Below, piece after piece: positions 49,659 through 59,588 of a stretch of 64,000 nt of DNA. The translations under genes and the position numbers were made by a program. Within the stretch, counting starts at the first letter, position 1. Every line of letters begins with the position of its first letter. Below the pieces are notes generated by a model. It searched no databases and was not told where the DNA came from. It saw only the letters and a program-made list of their open reading frames with translations. The DNA is from Synechococcus sp. CC9605 (GTDB lineage Bacteria; Cyanobacteriota; Cyanobacteriia; PCC-6307; Cyanobiaceae): contig NC_007516.1 in the NCBI RefSeq assembly GCF_000012625.1, forward strand, positions 310,001 through 374,000, read 5' to 3'.

Positions 49659-49692
49659 TTGTTCGTCTCCGTTTAAGGCGGAGTGATTTTGG

Positions 49693-50823
49693 TTATACAT
49701 CCACTCGAGGTAGGCGTCGTTTGAAACCACAGAGGATCTCCCAGGGAATCGAGCCGCAGTGGTCGCTCCAGTTTTGAGGGCTTAACTCCAGGTCACCGTC
49801 CTGCCCAAGCAGAGTGACGATGTCGCCTGGCTCCAGCCCAGCTGCATCGGTGGCATCCAGCAGGAGCTGGTCCATGGTGATGGCTCCCACCTGCGGCAGC
49901 TGGCGATTGCTATGCAGGGCGTGAATGTGCCCGCTGAGGGACCGCAGAACACCATCGGCATAGCCGATGCCCACCACGGCAAGCCGAGTGGGGCGCTGGG
50001 TGATGAAGCGATGGCCGTAGCTGACCCCTGTGCCGGCGATAACGTCACGGATCAGGCTGACCCGGGCGCGAACTGCCAGGGCGGGTTGCAGGGGAATGAC
50101 GTTGTTCAAATGACTTGCAGGGGCATGGCCGTACAGGGCCAACCCAACGCGAACGAGGTCGTGATGCAGCTCCCGGTTGAGCAAGGTTCCTGCCGAGTTG
50201 GCCAGATGGCGGGTGATGCCGGCGCCGCCTCGGGGCAGGGCCGAGAGCATGCTCACGAAGCGCTCCTGCTGGAGGCTTGTCAAGGCATCGTCAGGCTCAT
50301 CGGCACAGGCCAGATGGCTGTAGATGCCCTCCAGATTGAGGTGTTCCAGGCTCTGCAGCACCGCCGCGGTCTGATGTCCCTCGCTGAGGGAGCAGCCCAG
50401 CCGTGCCATGCCGGTGTCGATCTTCAGCTGCACGTCGAAACATCGACCGCTGTCGGCAGCCAAAGCGTTGCAGAGCTGGGCATCCCTGAGGCTGCTCAGG
50501 GTGGGCATCAACCGCCAGTGCAGGCAGGTGCGCAGGTCGTCCGGTTCATTGAGGTTGCTGAGCAACAGCACCGGTGCCTCCAGACCGGCCCGCCGCAGTT
50601 CAAGACCTTCCTGGAGCGTGGCCACGCCAAGGCTCGTTGCTCCACCCTGAAGCGCCGCCCTTGCCACCGTTTCGGCACCGTGGCCGTAGCCATCGGCCTT
50701 CACCACTGCCATCAGTTGGGTGCGAGGGCCTAGGTGCTGGCACAGCGCCCTGGCATTGGCCCGAATCGCCGCAGGTGAAACCTCCACCCAGGCGCGCTGA
50801 CGTGGATTCAGCTCCGGAATCAC
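49693..50823 (-). CDS. alr: Alanine racemase
   Basis: Alr interconverts L- and D-alanine for peptidoglycan. The 376-residue fold-type III PLP enzyme has the Schiff-base Lys in MAVVKADGYGHGA near residue 43 and the catalytic Tyr in GTGVSYGHRF. It ends with GDIVTLLGQDGD and a C-terminal SDHCGSIPWEILCG. The start is a GTG at 50823. It is divergent from the HNH gene and marks the right edge of the AT-rich island. Confidence 0.96.
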   Translation of the reverse strand: MIPELNPRQRAWVEVSPAAIRANARALCQHLGPRTQLMAVVKADGYGHGAETVARAALQGGATSLGVATLQEGLELRRAGLEAPVLLLSNLNEPDDLRTCLHWRLMPTLSSLRDAQLCNALAADSGRCFDVQLKIDTGMARLGCSLSEGHQTAAVLQSLEHLNLEGIYSHLACADEPDDALTSLQQERFVSMLSALPRGGAGITRHLANSAGTLLNRELHHDLVRVGLALYGHAPASHLNNVIPLQPALAVRARVSLIRDVIAGTGVSYGHRFITQRPTRLAVVGIGYADGVLRSLSGHIHALHSNRQLPQVGAITMDQLLLDATDAAGLEPGDIVTLLGQDGDLELSPQNWSDHCGSIPWEILCGFKRRLPRVDV

Positions 50824-50892
50824 AGGCAGTGCTCGGCGCTACCGAGACAGCTTCACATCGCCGATAGCATGATCATAATTGAGTGGGCTGGC

Positions 50893-51393
50893 ATGGGCCA
50901 GGTTCTCGTTCTCAATGCGTCCTACGAGCCGCTCAATATCACCACCTGGAGACGGGCAGTAGTGATGATGCTGAAGGGCAAAGCCGAGAGTCTGGAACAC
51001 GATCCCTGTCGGCAATTGCGTCAGGGCACCCACCTGCCGACAGTGATTCGCCTGCGTCAGTACGTCCGCGTGCCGTTTCGTCAGCTGCCCCTGACGCGTC
51101 GCAACCTCTTCCAGCGGGACAACCACACCTGCCAGTACTGCGGCAGTCGTGACAATCAGTTGTCAATCGACCATGTGATCCCCCGCAGTCGGGGAGGCGG
51201 TGACACCTGGGAGAACGTGACCACGGCTTGCCTCAGCTGCAATGTGCGAAAGGGCAACCGTACTCCGAAAGAAGCCTCCATGCCTCTGAGTCATGTCCCG
51301 CGGCGGCCAGCCAGCAGCCTCAGTTTTGAGGCCCGGCGCCAGATCCATTCCGGTCATCACCAGGAATGGGCGAAATACGTGATCGGTGCTTGA
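50893..51393 (+). CDS. HNH endonuclease family protein
   Basis: This 166-residue protein has a typical HNH domain with a zinc-binding CQYCG pair, SIDHVIPRSRGGGDTWENVTTACLSCNVRKG (motif in parts), in which His, Asn and His residues form the active site. The N-terminal ~70 residues (GQVLVLNASYEPLNI) are conserved in cyanobacterial homologues of unknown role. The ATG at 50893 is preferred over one at 50869. It is not accompanied by a methylase or phage genes, so a housekeeping role is as likely as a mobile one. Confidence 0.9.
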   Translation: MGQVLVLNASYEPLNITTWRRAVVMMLKGKAESLEHDPCRQLRQGTHLPTVIRLRQYVRVPFRQLPLTRRNLFQRDNHTCQYCGSRDNQLSIDHVIPRSRGGGDTWENVTTACLSCNVRKGNRTPKEASMPLSHVPRRPASSLSFEARRQIHSGHHQEWAKYVIGA

Positions 51394-51396
51394 CCG

Positions 51397-52494
51397 TCAG
51401 GCCTCGGCCTGATCGCTCAGGGCCTCGAGTTTCTGACGTTGCTCTTCGGCGATGCATGCACCAATCAGGTCTTCCAGCTGGCCCTCCAGCACAGGCTCAA
51501 GGGTGAAGTTTCGGCCCAGCCGGTGATCGGTGGTTCGGTTGTCTTTGTAGTTGTAGGTGCGGATTTTTTCGGAGCGGTCACCACTGCCCACCTGGGCACG
51601 TCGGTCGCTGCTTTCGCGTTCTGCGGCAGCCGCCTGCTCCCGCTCCAACAATTTGGCGCGCAGGATCTCCAGGGCTCGTTCCCGGTTCTGCAGCTGGGAG
51701 CGTTCCTGTGTGCAGAACACGCGGATGCCTGTGGGTTTGTGGAGAAGGTCCACGGCTGTTTCCACTTTGTTGACGTTCTGACCTCCAGCACCGCCTGAAC
51801 GCGCGGTGCTGATGTCGAGATCCTTCGGGTCGAGCTGAACTTCCACGGCATCGGCTTCCGGCATCACGGCCACCGTGGCTGTTGAGGTGTGGACCCGACC
51901 TTGGGATTCCGTGGCAGGGACCCGTTGTACCCGATGCACTCCCGCTTCAAATTTCAGTTGGCTGTAGACGCTGTCGCCACGCACCGAAAGGATCAGTTCG
52001 CGAAACCCGCCCAGGTCGGCCTCGGTGCAGCTGATGGATTGCACGGCCCAGCCCACTTTTTGGCTGTAGCGCTCATACATCCGTGCCAGATCACCAGCCC
52101 AGAGACAGGCTTCGTCGCCGCCTGCGCCGGCACGAATTTCCAGCATCACACTGCGTTCATCTCGGGGATCCCGAGGCAGCAGAGCCAGGGTGAGCCGCTC
52201 GGTCAGCGTTGCGTGCTGTTCCTGGAGGCTGGCTAACTCATCCTGCGCTAGCTCCTCCATCGCAGCGTCACCGCGACTGTCTTTGAGCAGTTGACGTGCC
52301 GAATCCCGCTCGGATTCGAGCCTCTGGAGTTCCTCGAAGTCGAGCACGAGCGGCTCAAGTCTTGATCGCTCCCTTGCGATCGATTCAAGCCGCTTCGGAT
52401 CAGCGGCCACATCAGGGTCAGCCAGCTGCCGCTCGAGGTTGCGGAAGCTGGCTGTGGCTGTCTCCAGCCGTGTGAACAAGGTCGAGGCGTCCAT
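51397..52494 (-). CDS. prfA: Peptide chain release factor 1
   Basis: RF1 reads UAG and UAA stop codons. The 365-residue protein has the PAT tripeptide that reads the stop codon (RVPATESQG) and the catalytic GGQ in [15 protein letters not shown]. Flanking N- and C-terminal helices are complete. It closes the rplM-rpsI-rpmE-prfA gene order on the minus strand and ends 3 bp from the convergent HNH gene. Confidence 0.97.
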   Translation of the reverse strand: MDASTLFTRLETATASFRNLERQLADPDVAADPKRLESIARERSRLEPLVLDFEELQRLESERDSARQLLKDSRGDAAMEELAQDELASLQEQHATLTERLTLALLPRDPRDERSVMLEIRAGAGGDEACLWAGDLARMYERYSQKVGWAVQSISCTEADLGGFRELILSVRGDSVYSQLKFEAGVHRVQRVPATESQGRVHTSTATVAVMPEADAVEVQLDPKDLDISTARSGGAGGQNVNKVETAVDLLHKPTGIRVFCTQERSQLQNRERALEILRAKLLEREQAAAAERESSDRRAQVGSGDRSEKIRTYNYKDNRTTDHRLGRNFTLEPVLEGQLEDLIGACIAEEQRQKLEALSDQAEA

Positions 52495-52509
52495 GCCCCG
52501 TTCTCACCC

Positions 52510-52761
52510 TCAGGCTTTGGACTCGGCCTTAGCGGAGTCGGCACCTTTCTTCTTGGTGCCCATGCCGTACTTCTTCATGAAGCGATCCACACGCCCCTCG
52601 GTGTCGAGAATCTTCTGGGTGCCGGTAAAGAAGGGGTGGTTGCCGCTCCAGACGTCGACGTGGATCTCCGGCTGGGTGGCGCCCGTGGTCATGACCACTT
52701 CGCCGTTGCAGATCACCTTGGCGTCGGGATACCAGGTGGGATGGATGTCGGGTTTTGGCAT
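52510..52761 (-). CDS. rpmE: 50S ribosomal protein L31
   Basis: This 83-residue large-subunit protein reads MPKPDIHPTWYPDAKVICNG with a central VDVWSGNHPFFTG and a basic tail. It has only one Cys and so lacks the zinc CxxC pair, the zinc-independent form. It lies 11 bp after rpsI on the same strand. Confidence 0.95.
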   Translation of the reverse strand: MPKPDIHPTWYPDAKVICNGEVVMTTGATQPEIHVDVWSGNHPFFTGTQKILDTEGRVDRFMKKYGMGTKKKGADSAKAESKA

Positions 52762-52772
52762 CGGTGAAAAAA

Positions 52773-53174
52773 TCAGCGCTTGGAGAACTGAGGAGCCTTA
52801 CGGGCTTTCTTGAGGCCGTACTTGCGGCGTTCCTTGGCACGGGGGTCGCGGCTCAGGTGGCCTTCCGTTTTCAGCGGCTTGCGGTTGTCGGCGGACAGTT
52901 CACACAGGGCGCGTGCTGCACCTTGCTTGATGGCGCCGGACTGACCGGTGAGTCCACCACCGTGAACGTTGACGAGGATGTCGTATTCGCTGCTGAGGCC
53001 AAGGGTCTCCAGGGGAGCCTTTACCGCTGCAATGTACGAAGGGTTGTAGTTCAGATAGTTGTCACCGGGACGACCATTGATGGTGATCGTTCCATTGCCG
53101 GGGACGAGGCGAACACGGGCGACAGAGGTCTTGCGACGACCGGTGCCCCAGTAGACGACGGAATTGTTGCTCAT
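52773..53174 (-). CDS. rpsI: 30S ribosomal protein S9
   Basis: This 133-residue protein ends in [12 protein letters not shown], the C-terminal tail that reaches the P-site tRNA. It contains [14 protein letters not shown] and [19 protein letters not shown]. Its ATG overlaps the rplM stop as ATGA, so the two are translationally coupled. Confidence 0.98.
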   Translation of the reverse strand: MSNNSVVYWGTGRRKTSVARVRLVPGNGTITINGRPGDNYLNYNPSYIAAVKAPLETLGLSSEYDILVNVHGGGLTGQSGAIKQGAARALCELSADNRKPLKTEGHLSRDPRAKERRKYGLKKARKAPQFSKR

Positions 53175-53623
53175 TGGGCGGATGCGGAGGGGTTGAGCTG
53201 AAGAGGCTGGGGCTTCTGAGCGGCGTGGGGATGCTCGGTGCCCTTGTAGACCTTGAGCTTGCGGAACATCTGACGACCCAGGGCGTTGTGAGGAAGCATG
53301 CCTTTGATGGCCTTCTCCACGATCCGCTCGGGGATCCGTTCCTGCAGAGCCTCGAAGGTTTCCACCTTCATGCCTCCGGGACGTCCGGAGTGACGGCGGT
53401 ACAGCTTCTGCTGGGGCTTACGGCCGGAGACCTTGATCTTCTCGGCGTTCACAACGACGACAAAATCACCGGTGTCCAGATGGGGGGTGAAGCTGGGGTT
53501 GGTCTTGCCACGCAGCACGGCGGCCACTTCAGTGGCCAGACGGCCGAGGGTTTGATTCTCAGCGTCCACCACGTACCACTGGCGGTCGATCGAATCAATC
53601 GGGGGGAGAGAGGTCTTGTTCAT
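53171..53623 (-). CDS. rplM: 50S ribosomal protein L13
   Basis: This 150-residue protein contains [19 protein letters not shown], the [11 protein letters not shown] segment and [11 protein letters not shown]. The ATG at 53623 gives the family N-terminus. The longer frame to 53677 adds a non-conserved tail. It pairs with rpsI, and the 156-bp gap above it contains a strong hairpin and a 16-bp palindrome. Confidence 0.97.
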   Translation of the reverse strand: MNKTSLPPIDSIDRQWYVVDAENQTLGRLATEVAAVLRGKTNPSFTPHLDTGDFVVVVNAEKIKVSGRKPQQKLYRRHSGRPGGMKVETFEALQERIPERIVEKAIKGMLPHNALGRQMFRKLKVYKGTEHPHAAQKPQPLQLNPSASAQ

Positions 53624-53685
53624 CGCGCCGGCATGCCGGATCGTGTATGTCCCGCCTGAGTCAGCGGAACTGGGCAAAGGGGGTC

Positions 53686-53701
53686 GGTCCAGATCTGGAC
53701 C
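53686..53701. promoter_or_regulatory. 16-bp perfect palindrome upstream of rplM
   Basis: GGTCCAGATCTGGACC lies 63-78 bp above the rplM start. It could be a dimeric repressor site or part of an mRNA leader structure for L13 control. Confidence 0.5.
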
Positions 53702-53706
53702 TGACG

Positions 53707-53736
53707 GGGCTAAAGATCGAGCTTACTCTTCAGCCC
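53707..53736 (-). other. Strong hairpin in the truA-rplM gap
   Basis: Ten base pairs (GGGCTGAAGA with TCTTTAGCCC, one G-U) enclose a 10-nt loop. No T-tract follows. It is a candidate leader element for rplM-rpsI or a processing site after truA. Confidence 0.55.
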
Positions 53737-53779
53737 TCCAGCTCCTGTGAGTTGGGCAGCTTTCGAAGTAGAGGCCCGT

Positions 53780-54661
53780 TTATCCCGGCGTTGAGGGTGG
53801 ATCCGTAGGGGGATCGCTCTCGGCCAGAAAAAACCACGGTTGACTATCGTACCAGCCGGCTTTGGTGAAGATGGGCTTGGCATAGCCAGCCCGAAGCAGG
53901 CAGAGGCCCGCGGCGGGTGCCGCCTCCTTCACCTCGTGGCGTCGTCGTTCCCGCCAGCGCTGTTCAAAGGCGGCAACACTCAGGCGGTGCTCGCCAACGG
54001 CCACCAATTGGGCCATCAGCAGGCGAACCATGCCGTACAGAAAACCACTGGCCTGAATTTCGACTCGCAGAAGATCGCCTTGGCGCTCCACGAGCACCTC
54101 CTGCACGGTGGTTCGGGCATGGGCGCGACGGCTGCCTGCCTTCATGAAGGCGCTGAAGTCGTGCAGACCAAGCATGCTGCTCAAAGCGTCCCGCATGCGG
54201 GACTCATCCAGCCTGTGTTGGTAGCAGTGCCAGCTCCAGGGGCTTAAAAACAAATTGGGGCGGCGGCCGTTGTGAATCGTGTACCGGTACCGCCTGTAGG
54301 TGGCGGAGTAACAGGCATGCCAATCCAGGGGACGGGCGACCGATTCGCGCACACGAATGGTGCTCGGCAGGCGTCCGTTCAAGGCCGGGGCCCATTTGCG
54401 CGCTGGGATCGGTCCACTGCAGTCGAAGTGCACCACCTGACCGGCGGCATGAACGCCGGCATCGGTGCGACCAGCGGCAAAGGTCTGCACCGGTCGGTGC
54501 GGATCGAGCTGGGCGATGGCGTCCTCCAGTACTGCCTGAACACTGCGACCGTTGCGTTGGCGCTGCCACCCACAAAACGAAGAACCGTCGTACTGAAGGC
54601 TGAGCGCGATCCGCTGAAGGGATGCCGGCTCAGGACCTGCAGACGAGGGTTCGGTGTTCAA
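53780..54661 (-). CDS. truA: tRNA pseudouridine(38-40) synthase
   Basis: TruA modifies positions 38-40 of the tRNA anticodon stem. The 293-residue protein has the catalytic Asp in [18 protein letters not shown] and the following RYRYTIHNG. The start is a TTG at 54661, upstream of [12 protein letters not shown], with no better ATG. It lies in the alpha operon between rplQ and rplM, as in other cyanobacteria. Confidence 0.95.
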   Translation of the reverse strand: MNTEPSSAGPEPASLQRIALSLQYDGSSFCGWQRQRNGRSVQAVLEDAIAQLDPHRPVQTFAAGRTDAGVHAAGQVVHFDCSGPIPARKWAPALNGRLPSTIRVRESVARPLDWHACYSATYRRYRYTIHNGRRPNLFLSPWSWHCYQHRLDESRMRDALSSMLGLHDFSAFMKAGSRRAHARTTVQEVLVERQGDLLRVEIQASGFLYGMVRLLMAQLVAVGEHRLSVAAFEQRWRERRRHEVKEAAPAAGLCLLRAGYAKPIFTKAGWYDSQPWFFLAESDPPTDPPSTPG

Positions 54662-54686
54662 ACGTCAGGACTGACGTGAGGTCTGA

Positions 54687-55037
54687 TCAGACCAGTTCAA
54701 TGATGGCCATCTCGGCGTTGTCGCCACGACGGGGAACGGTGCGGGTGATGCGGGTGTAACCACCCTTGCGATCGCTGTAGCGGTTGGGGGCCTTGTCGAA
54801 CAAGGCATGCACCAGCTGCTTGTCGTAGATGTAACCCATGGCCCGGCGACGGGAGGCGAGGCTGCCGTCCTTGGCCAGGGTGATCATGCGCTCGGCTTCG
54901 TCGCGAAGCGCCTTGGCCCGTGCCTTGGTGGTGGTGACTCGACCTTCGCGAATCAGCTGGGTGGTCAGGGCGCGCAGCATTGCCTTGCGCTGGTCAGCTG
55001 GACGTCCCAGCTGAGGAACTCGGCATTGATGACGCAT
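54687..55037 (-). CDS. rplQ: 50S ribosomal protein L17
   Basis: This 116-residue protein begins [20 protein letters not shown] and ends with [12 protein letters not shown]. It follows rpoA by 49 bp on the same strand. Confidence 0.98.
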
Positions 55038-55086
55038 GGTTCTGTCGGTGACGAAGACGAAAAAGGACGTTCAGGCCGTTCTGCAG

Positions 55087-56025
55087 TTATGCAGAAGTGC
55101 GGCTCTGGGGGATGGAGATGCCGATGCGCTCGAGGGCTTCGATCACTTCATCAGCAGATTTGGAACCGAAGTTCTTGATCTCCAGAAGATCCTCGTAGCT
55201 GAAGCCCATCAGGTCAGAAACGGAGTTGACCTGGGCCCGCTTGAGGCAGTTGTAGGCGCGAACCGAAAGGTTCAGTTCCTCAAGAGGAATCTGTGCTTCC
55301 GCCGAGGGCTCGGGTTCAGCAGGAACTTCCTCCACGAGAGTGACCGTGGCCAGCGGCTGGAAAAGCTCAATCAATTGATTGGCTGATTGAGCCAGGGCTT
55401 CGTCGGGGGTAATGGAGCCGTCAGTGACGATCTCCATCCGCAGGCGCTCGCGGGCCGAACCGCCTTCGGCAACAGCGGTTTCGTCGATGGTGAAGTTGAC
55501 CCGGGTCACGGGCATGAACACCGCATCGATCTGGAGTAGATCGATGGCACTGGTTTCTTCGTTGTGGCGATCAACCGGGCGATAGCCGACGCCGCGCTCA
55601 ACGTGAAGCTCCAGCTCGAGGCTGTGGCCGTCAGCCACGGTGGCAATCGGACGATCGGTGTCCACCACCTGCACCTGGGAGGAGAACTGAAGATCTCCGG
55701 CCTTCACCTCAGCGGGACCAGCAACCACGAGACGGCCGATCTCGAGTTCGGCCGAACGGCTGTTGACGGTGAGCTCCTTGCAGTTCAGCAGGATGTCGAG
55801 AACGTCCTCACGGACCCCAGGAACCGTGGCGTATTCGTGATTGACACCGGCAATGCGGATGGCGGTAACAGCACTGCCTTCCAGCCCACCCATCAGCACG
55901 CGGCGCAGCGCGTTGCCCAGGGTCGTGGCCTGGCCACGCTCGAGGGGGCCGATCAGGAAAACGCCGGACTGGGCGCGATCGTCGGCCACCTGATGCTCAA
56001 TGCGATCAATCTGGTACTGCAACAC
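55087..56025 (-). CDS. rpoA: RNA polymerase alpha subunit
   Basis: The 312-residue alpha subunit starts at GTG 56025 ([11 protein letters not shown]), the conserved cyanobacterial N-terminus. A longer in-frame reading to 56103 would overlap rpsK. The N-terminal domain for dimerisation and beta/beta-prime assembly includes [12 protein letters not shown]-type sequence ([13 protein letters not shown]). The C-terminal domain includes [16 protein letters not shown] and [15 protein letters not shown]. It lies in the alpha operon after rpsK. Confidence 0.97.
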   Translation of the reverse strand: MLQYQIDRIEHQVADDRAQSGVFLIGPLERGQATTLGNALRRVLMGGLEGSAVTAIRIAGVNHEYATVPGVREDVLDILLNCKELTVNSRSAELEIGRLVVAGPAEVKAGDLQFSSQVQVVDTDRPIATVADGHSLELELHVERGVGYRPVDRHNEETSAIDLLQIDAVFMPVTRVNFTIDETAVAEGGSARERLRMEIVTDGSITPDEALAQSANQLIELFQPLATVTLVEEVPAEPEPSAEAQIPLEELNLSVRAYNCLKRAQVNSVSDLMGFSYEDLLEIKNFGSKSADEVIEALERIGISIPQSRTSA

Positions 56026-56072
56026 GGTCTGAATCGGGGTAAGGGGAGAAACCGGAGGTAAATCAGCTCGGT

Positions 56073-56465
56073 TCAGACGCGGCGGCGCTTGGGCCGGCGG
56101 CAACCGTTATGGGGCAGGGGGGTGACGTCGCGAATCAGGGTGATTTCGAGTCCAGCGACTTGGAGAGCACGGATGGCGGTCTCACGGCCTGAGCCAGGAC
56201 CCCTTACGAGCACTTCGATCTGACGCATGCCTTGGTCGAGGGCGCGACGTGCTGCTGCTTCTGCGGCGGTTTGAGCCGCGAAGGGGGTGCCTTTGCGAGC
56301 ACCTTTGAAGCCACTGGCGCCTGCAGACGACCAGGAGATCACCTCACCGGCCGTGTCGGTGATGGACACGATGGTGTTGTTGAAGGTGCTCTGGATGTGA
56401 GCAACACCGTTGGGGACGTTTCGCTTGGCCTTCTTGGGCCCGGATTTTTTGACGGTTTTAGCCAT
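56073..56465 (-). CDS. rpsK: 30S ribosomal protein S11
   Basis: This 130-residue protein contains [26 protein letters not shown] and [19 protein letters not shown] at its end. It sits between rpsM and rpoA. Confidence 0.98.
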   Translation of the reverse strand: MAKTVKKSGPKKAKRNVPNGVAHIQSTFNNTIVSITDTAGEVISWSSAGASGFKGARKGTPFAAQTAAEAAARRALDQGMRQIEVLVRGPGSGRETAIRALQVAGLEITLIRDVTPLPHNGCRRPKRRRV

Positions 56466-56501
56466 GGCCGTATGCAGTCAGTGATTAAGGATGTTGAGGA
56501 C

Positions 56502-56867
56502 TTACTTCTTCTTGCCAGCCACAGTTTTCCGCGCGCCGCGGCGGGTGCGGGCGTTGGTGCGGGTGCGTTGGCCACGAACCGGAAGGCTCATGCGGTGGCG
56601 ACGGCCACGGAGGCAGCCGATGTCCTGCAAACGCTTGAGGGCCATGCCTTCCTGACGGCGCAGATCACCTTCCACCGTGTAATTCTCTAGAGCACCGCGG
56701 AGTTTCTGAAGATCTCCGTCCTCCAGATCTTTAACCCGGATGTCGGGGTTCACACCGGTTTTGGCCAGGATGGCCTGTGAGCGGGTGAGCCCAACTCCGT
56801 AGATGTAGGTGAGGGACACTTCAATCCGCTTGTCGCGGGGAATGTCAACGCCGGCGATCCGTGCCAC
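56502..56867 (-). CDS. rpsM: 30S ribosomal protein S13
   Basis: This 121-residue protein begins [19 protein letters not shown] from a GTG at 56867 and ends with the [14 protein letters not shown] tail that reaches the intersubunit bridge. It lies between rpmJ and rpsK. Confidence 0.98.
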   Translation of the reverse strand: MARIAGVDIPRDKRIEVSLTYIYGVGLTRSQAILAKTGVNPDIRVKDLEDGDLQKLRGALENYTVEGDLRRQEGMALKRLQDIGCLRGRRHRMSLPVRGQRTRTNARTRRGARKTVAGKKK

Positions 56868-56938
56868 GTTCGTTCAGTTGAAAAGGACAGATACCTCCGA
56901 GGTCCTGGAGGCGAGGAATGTTTCAGAACAGCTGGGGA

Positions 56939-57052
56939 TCAGCCCTGGCGCTGTTTGTGCTTGGGGTTGGCGCAAATGACCATGACCTTGCCGTGGCGAC
57001 GGATCACCCGGCACTTGTCACACATTTTTTTCACTGAGCTGCGCACCTTCAT
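56939..57052 (-). CDS. rpmJ: 50S ribosomal protein L36
   Basis: A 37-residue gene reads [20 protein letters not shown] and ends NPKHKQRQG. Cys11, Cys14, Cys27 and His32 form the zinc ribbon of the zinc-binding (C+) type. It is easily missed for its size but fits the usual adk-rpmJ-rpsM order. Confidence 0.96.
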   Translation of the reverse strand: MKVRSSVKKMCDKCRVIRRHGKVMVICANPKHKQRQG

Positions 57053-57098
57053 GAGGCGTGGCTCTCCAAATTTCCAAACGGTAACGGTACCATGCCGG

Positions 57099-57650
57099 TC
57101 AACCAAGAATGGAATCGATCCGCTTGGTGATCTCCTCGACTGTGCCCTGGGCGGGGACGGAAACCAGGAGACCCTTATCGCTGTAAAAGCGAATCAGGGG
57201 TGAGGTTTTCTCGCGGTAAACCTCCAGGCGATTGCGGATCACCGCTTCGTTGTCGTCGGCGCGACAGCGGGCCAGCAGCCGTTCAATCAAAACGGCGTCA
57301 TCCAGCTCCAGCAGAACCACGGCCTGGATGGGTTGCTGCAATTCGGCCAGCAGGGGTTCGAGGGCTTCAGCCTGGGGCACCGTGCGGGGGAACCCATCCA
57401 GCAGCCAGCCATCTGTGGTGAGTGCCTTCATCTGGCTTTCCACAATCGCCAGCACGAGGGCGTCGCTCACCAGCTCGCCGCGGTTCATCACCGCTTCAGC
57501 TTCTTTGCCCAGATCGCTGCCGGCTGCCACTTCAGAGCGCAGCAGATCGCCTGTGGATAGATGCTTCATGCTGTTGGCATCGCACAGCCGAGCAGCCTGT
57601 GTGCCTTTGCCGGCTCCGGGAGGACCAAGAAAGAGCAAGCGATTTTTCAT
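57099..57650 (-). CDS. adk: Adenylate kinase
   Basis: This 183-residue short-type enzyme has the P-loop [16 protein letters not shown], the [13 protein letters not shown] segment and the RCRADDN region where long types have a lid domain. It converts AMP and ATP to ADP. It lies between secY and rpmJ as in most spc/alpha operons. Confidence 0.97.
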   Translation of the reverse strand: MKNRLLFLGPPGAGKGTQAARLCDANSMKHLSTGDLLRSEVAAGSDLGKEAEAVMNRGELVSDALVLAIVESQMKALTTDGWLLDGFPRTVPQAEALEPLLAELQQPIQAVVLLELDDAVLIERLLARCRADDNEAVIRNRLEVYREKTSPLIRFYSDKGLLVSVPAQGTVEEITKRIDSILG

Positions 57651-57702
57651 GGTTGCGTAAGCGTGAGGTGACGTGAACGGAAGGTGCGCTGCCCAGCAGC
57701 GC

Positions 57703-59022
57703 TCACTGGCGAACGAGGCCTTCGTAGCGTTGTGAGATCACATAGGTCTGCACCTGCTTGGCCGTGTCGATGGCCACACCGACCAGGATCAGCAGTGACG
57801 TGGCGCCAAGCCCCTGGAAGGTCTGAACATTGGTGGCGCGTTCGACGGCCGCAGGAATGATGGCGACGGCGCCGAGGAACAGACCACCCAGCAAGGTGAG
57901 GCGGTTCTGGACTCCTGAGAGATAGGTGGCCGTGGCGCTGCCGGGGCGAACGCCTGGAATCGCCACACCACCCCGTTTCAGGTTGGTGGCGATGTCAGAG
58001 GGATTCACCGTGAGAGATGAGTAGAAATAAGAGAAGCCCAGGATCAATGCAAAAAAGGTGAGCGCGTACGGCCAAGGGTTCGCAGCCCCAGGATTCAGGG
58101 CACTGGCTGCACGGATCAACCACTCACTCTTGGTGAGATTGGCGATGGTGACCGGCAGGAAAATCAGGGCTGAGGCGAAGATGATCGGCATCACACCGCC
58201 GGCATTCAGCTTGAGCGGCAGATAGCTCTGACGCGTGGGGAGAACACCTGGTCCACCCACTTGGCGCTTGGCACTGACGATGGGGATACGGCGAGCCCCC
58301 TCCTGCACAAAGATGATTCCAACGATCGTGGCCAGGAACACCAGCACCAGAACAATGATGCCCAGCACGGTGTCGCGGTCACCGGTTTGAGCGGCTTCGA
58401 TCGTGGCGCCGAGGGTGCGGGGCAGGGTGGCGACGATGTTCAGAAAAATCACCAGGGATGCGCCCTGGCCGATGCCCCGCTCCGTGATCACTTCACTTAG
58501 CCACATCACTACCATTGAGCCGGTGACAAGGGCCAGTGCGGTCTGCACCACAAAGGTCACCTCGCTGAGGCCTTCCACGGCGTATTGGCGCAGGATCATG
58601 GCGAAGACCACGCTCTGCACAAGACCCCATCCCAGCGCCACATAGCGTGTGATCTGGGCGATCTTGCGTCGGCCGGCCTCGCCCTCATTCTTCTGGAGGT
58701 CTTCCAGCTGCGGCAACGCTGCGGTCAGCAGCTGAAGGATGATCGAGGCATTGATGAAGGGCAGGATCCCCAGGGCAAAGATGCCCAGGGTGGAGATCCC
58801 TCCGCCCGTGAAGATGTCGAGAAAACCGATCAGCTGTCCGCCTTGATCGATGAACTGCTTGAACGCTTCACGATCGATTCCGGGCATCGGGATGTAGATC
58901 CCAAGGCGCACCAACAACAGCAGGCCGAGCGTGGTGAGCACACGACTGCGGAGCCCAGGGTTGGTGATCAGCTGGCCGATCACTTCGGAGGCGTTGGGGT
59001 TGCGACCCCGACTGACGAGCAT
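57703..59022 (-). CDS. secY: Preprotein translocase subunit SecY
   Basis: SecY is the protein-conducting channel of the plasma and thylakoid membranes. The 439-residue protein has ten expected membrane segments. The plug region follows the first helix (LIGFLDIFTGGGISTLGIFALGI), and a conserved KRGGVAIPGVRPG loop lies in the C-terminal half. It lies between rplO and adk. Confidence 0.98.
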   Translation of the reverse strand: MLVSRGRNPNASEVIGQLITNPGLRSRVLTTLGLLLLVRLGIYIPMPGIDREAFKQFIDQGGQLIGFLDIFTGGGISTLGIFALGILPFINASIILQLLTAALPQLEDLQKNEGEAGRRKIAQITRYVALGWGLVQSVVFAMILRQYAVEGLSEVTFVVQTALALVTGSMVVMWLSEVITERGIGQGASLVIFLNIVATLPRTLGATIEAAQTGDRDTVLGIIVLVLVFLATIVGIIFVQEGARRIPIVSAKRQVGGPGVLPTRQSYLPLKLNAGGVMPIIFASALIFLPVTIANLTKSEWLIRAASALNPGAANPWPYALTFFALILGFSYFYSSLTVNPSDIATNLKRGGVAIPGVRPGSATATYLSGVQNRLTLLGGLFLGAVAIIPAAVERATNVQTFQGLGATSLLILVGVAIDTAKQVQTYVISQRYEGLVRQ

Positions 59023-59126
59023 GTCCGGAAGAAAGTGAAGTTGGGCGAAAAGCCAAGAAGCCGCCCGTGGATCGAAATCCAGCGGACGGCTCAGACCCTA
59101 GGGCTGACTTGGGGGCGAGCCCTTTA

Positions 59127-59582
59127 TTAGTGGAGAATGTCGCAGGTGCCGCCTGCGGCTTCGATCTTGGTGAGGGCGGAGGATGTGAACGCCGCGGCTT
59201 GAACGGTCAGCTTTTTGGCTGTTAGTTCACCGTTGCCGAGCATCTTCAGCGGATGCTTGGGGCTGGTCACGATGCCGTCCTTGACCAGGGAATCCAAATT
59301 GACGGTGCTGCCGTCCTTCAAGTCGTTCAACGCCGAGACGTTGAGCACGGTGAAGTGCTTTGGATTCACCAGAGGGAAGTGCTTCAGCTTCGGCACCCGG
59401 CGGTACAGAGGCATTTGGCCACCCTCGAAGCCAGGGCGCGTGGGGCGACCCGAGCGGGATTTCTGGCCGCGCATACCGAAGCCGCAGCTGGCACCCTGAC
59501 CGGCGGCGATGCCGCGGCCTTTGCGCAATTTGCGGCGACGAGCGCCCTTGTTGGATTTGAGGGAATCGAGTCGGAGAGTCAT
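59127..59582 (-). CDS. rplO: 50S ribosomal protein L15
   Basis: This 151-residue protein begins [20 protein letters not shown] with a [21 protein letters not shown] motif in part, typical of L15. It lies between rpsE and secY. Confidence 0.97.
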   Translation of the reverse strand: MTLRLDSLKSNKGARRRKLRKGRGIAAGQGASCGFGMRGQKSRSGRPTRPGFEGGQMPLYRRVPKLKHFPLVNPKHFTVLNVSALNDLKDGSTVNLDSLVKDGIVTSPKHPLKMLGNGELTAKKLTVQAAAFTSSALTKIEAAGGTCDILH

Positions 59583-59588
59583 CGCGAA

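Larger units (their letters stand above)
45000..49690. other. AT-rich genomic island, surface-glycan type
   Basis: Directly after tRNA-Ser the sequence becomes visibly AT-rich and codons such as TTA, ATA and AAT become common. The return to GC-rich sequence coincides with the 3' end of alr at 49693. Content is a nucleotidyltransferase/kinase/phosphatase fusion, an unknown protein, a GT61-type glycosyltransferase and a possible small ORF, all on the minus strand. No integrase or transposase is visible. The tRNA gene's 5' end, not its 3' end, faces the island, so classic tRNA 3'-end integration is not evident. Confidence 0.75.
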
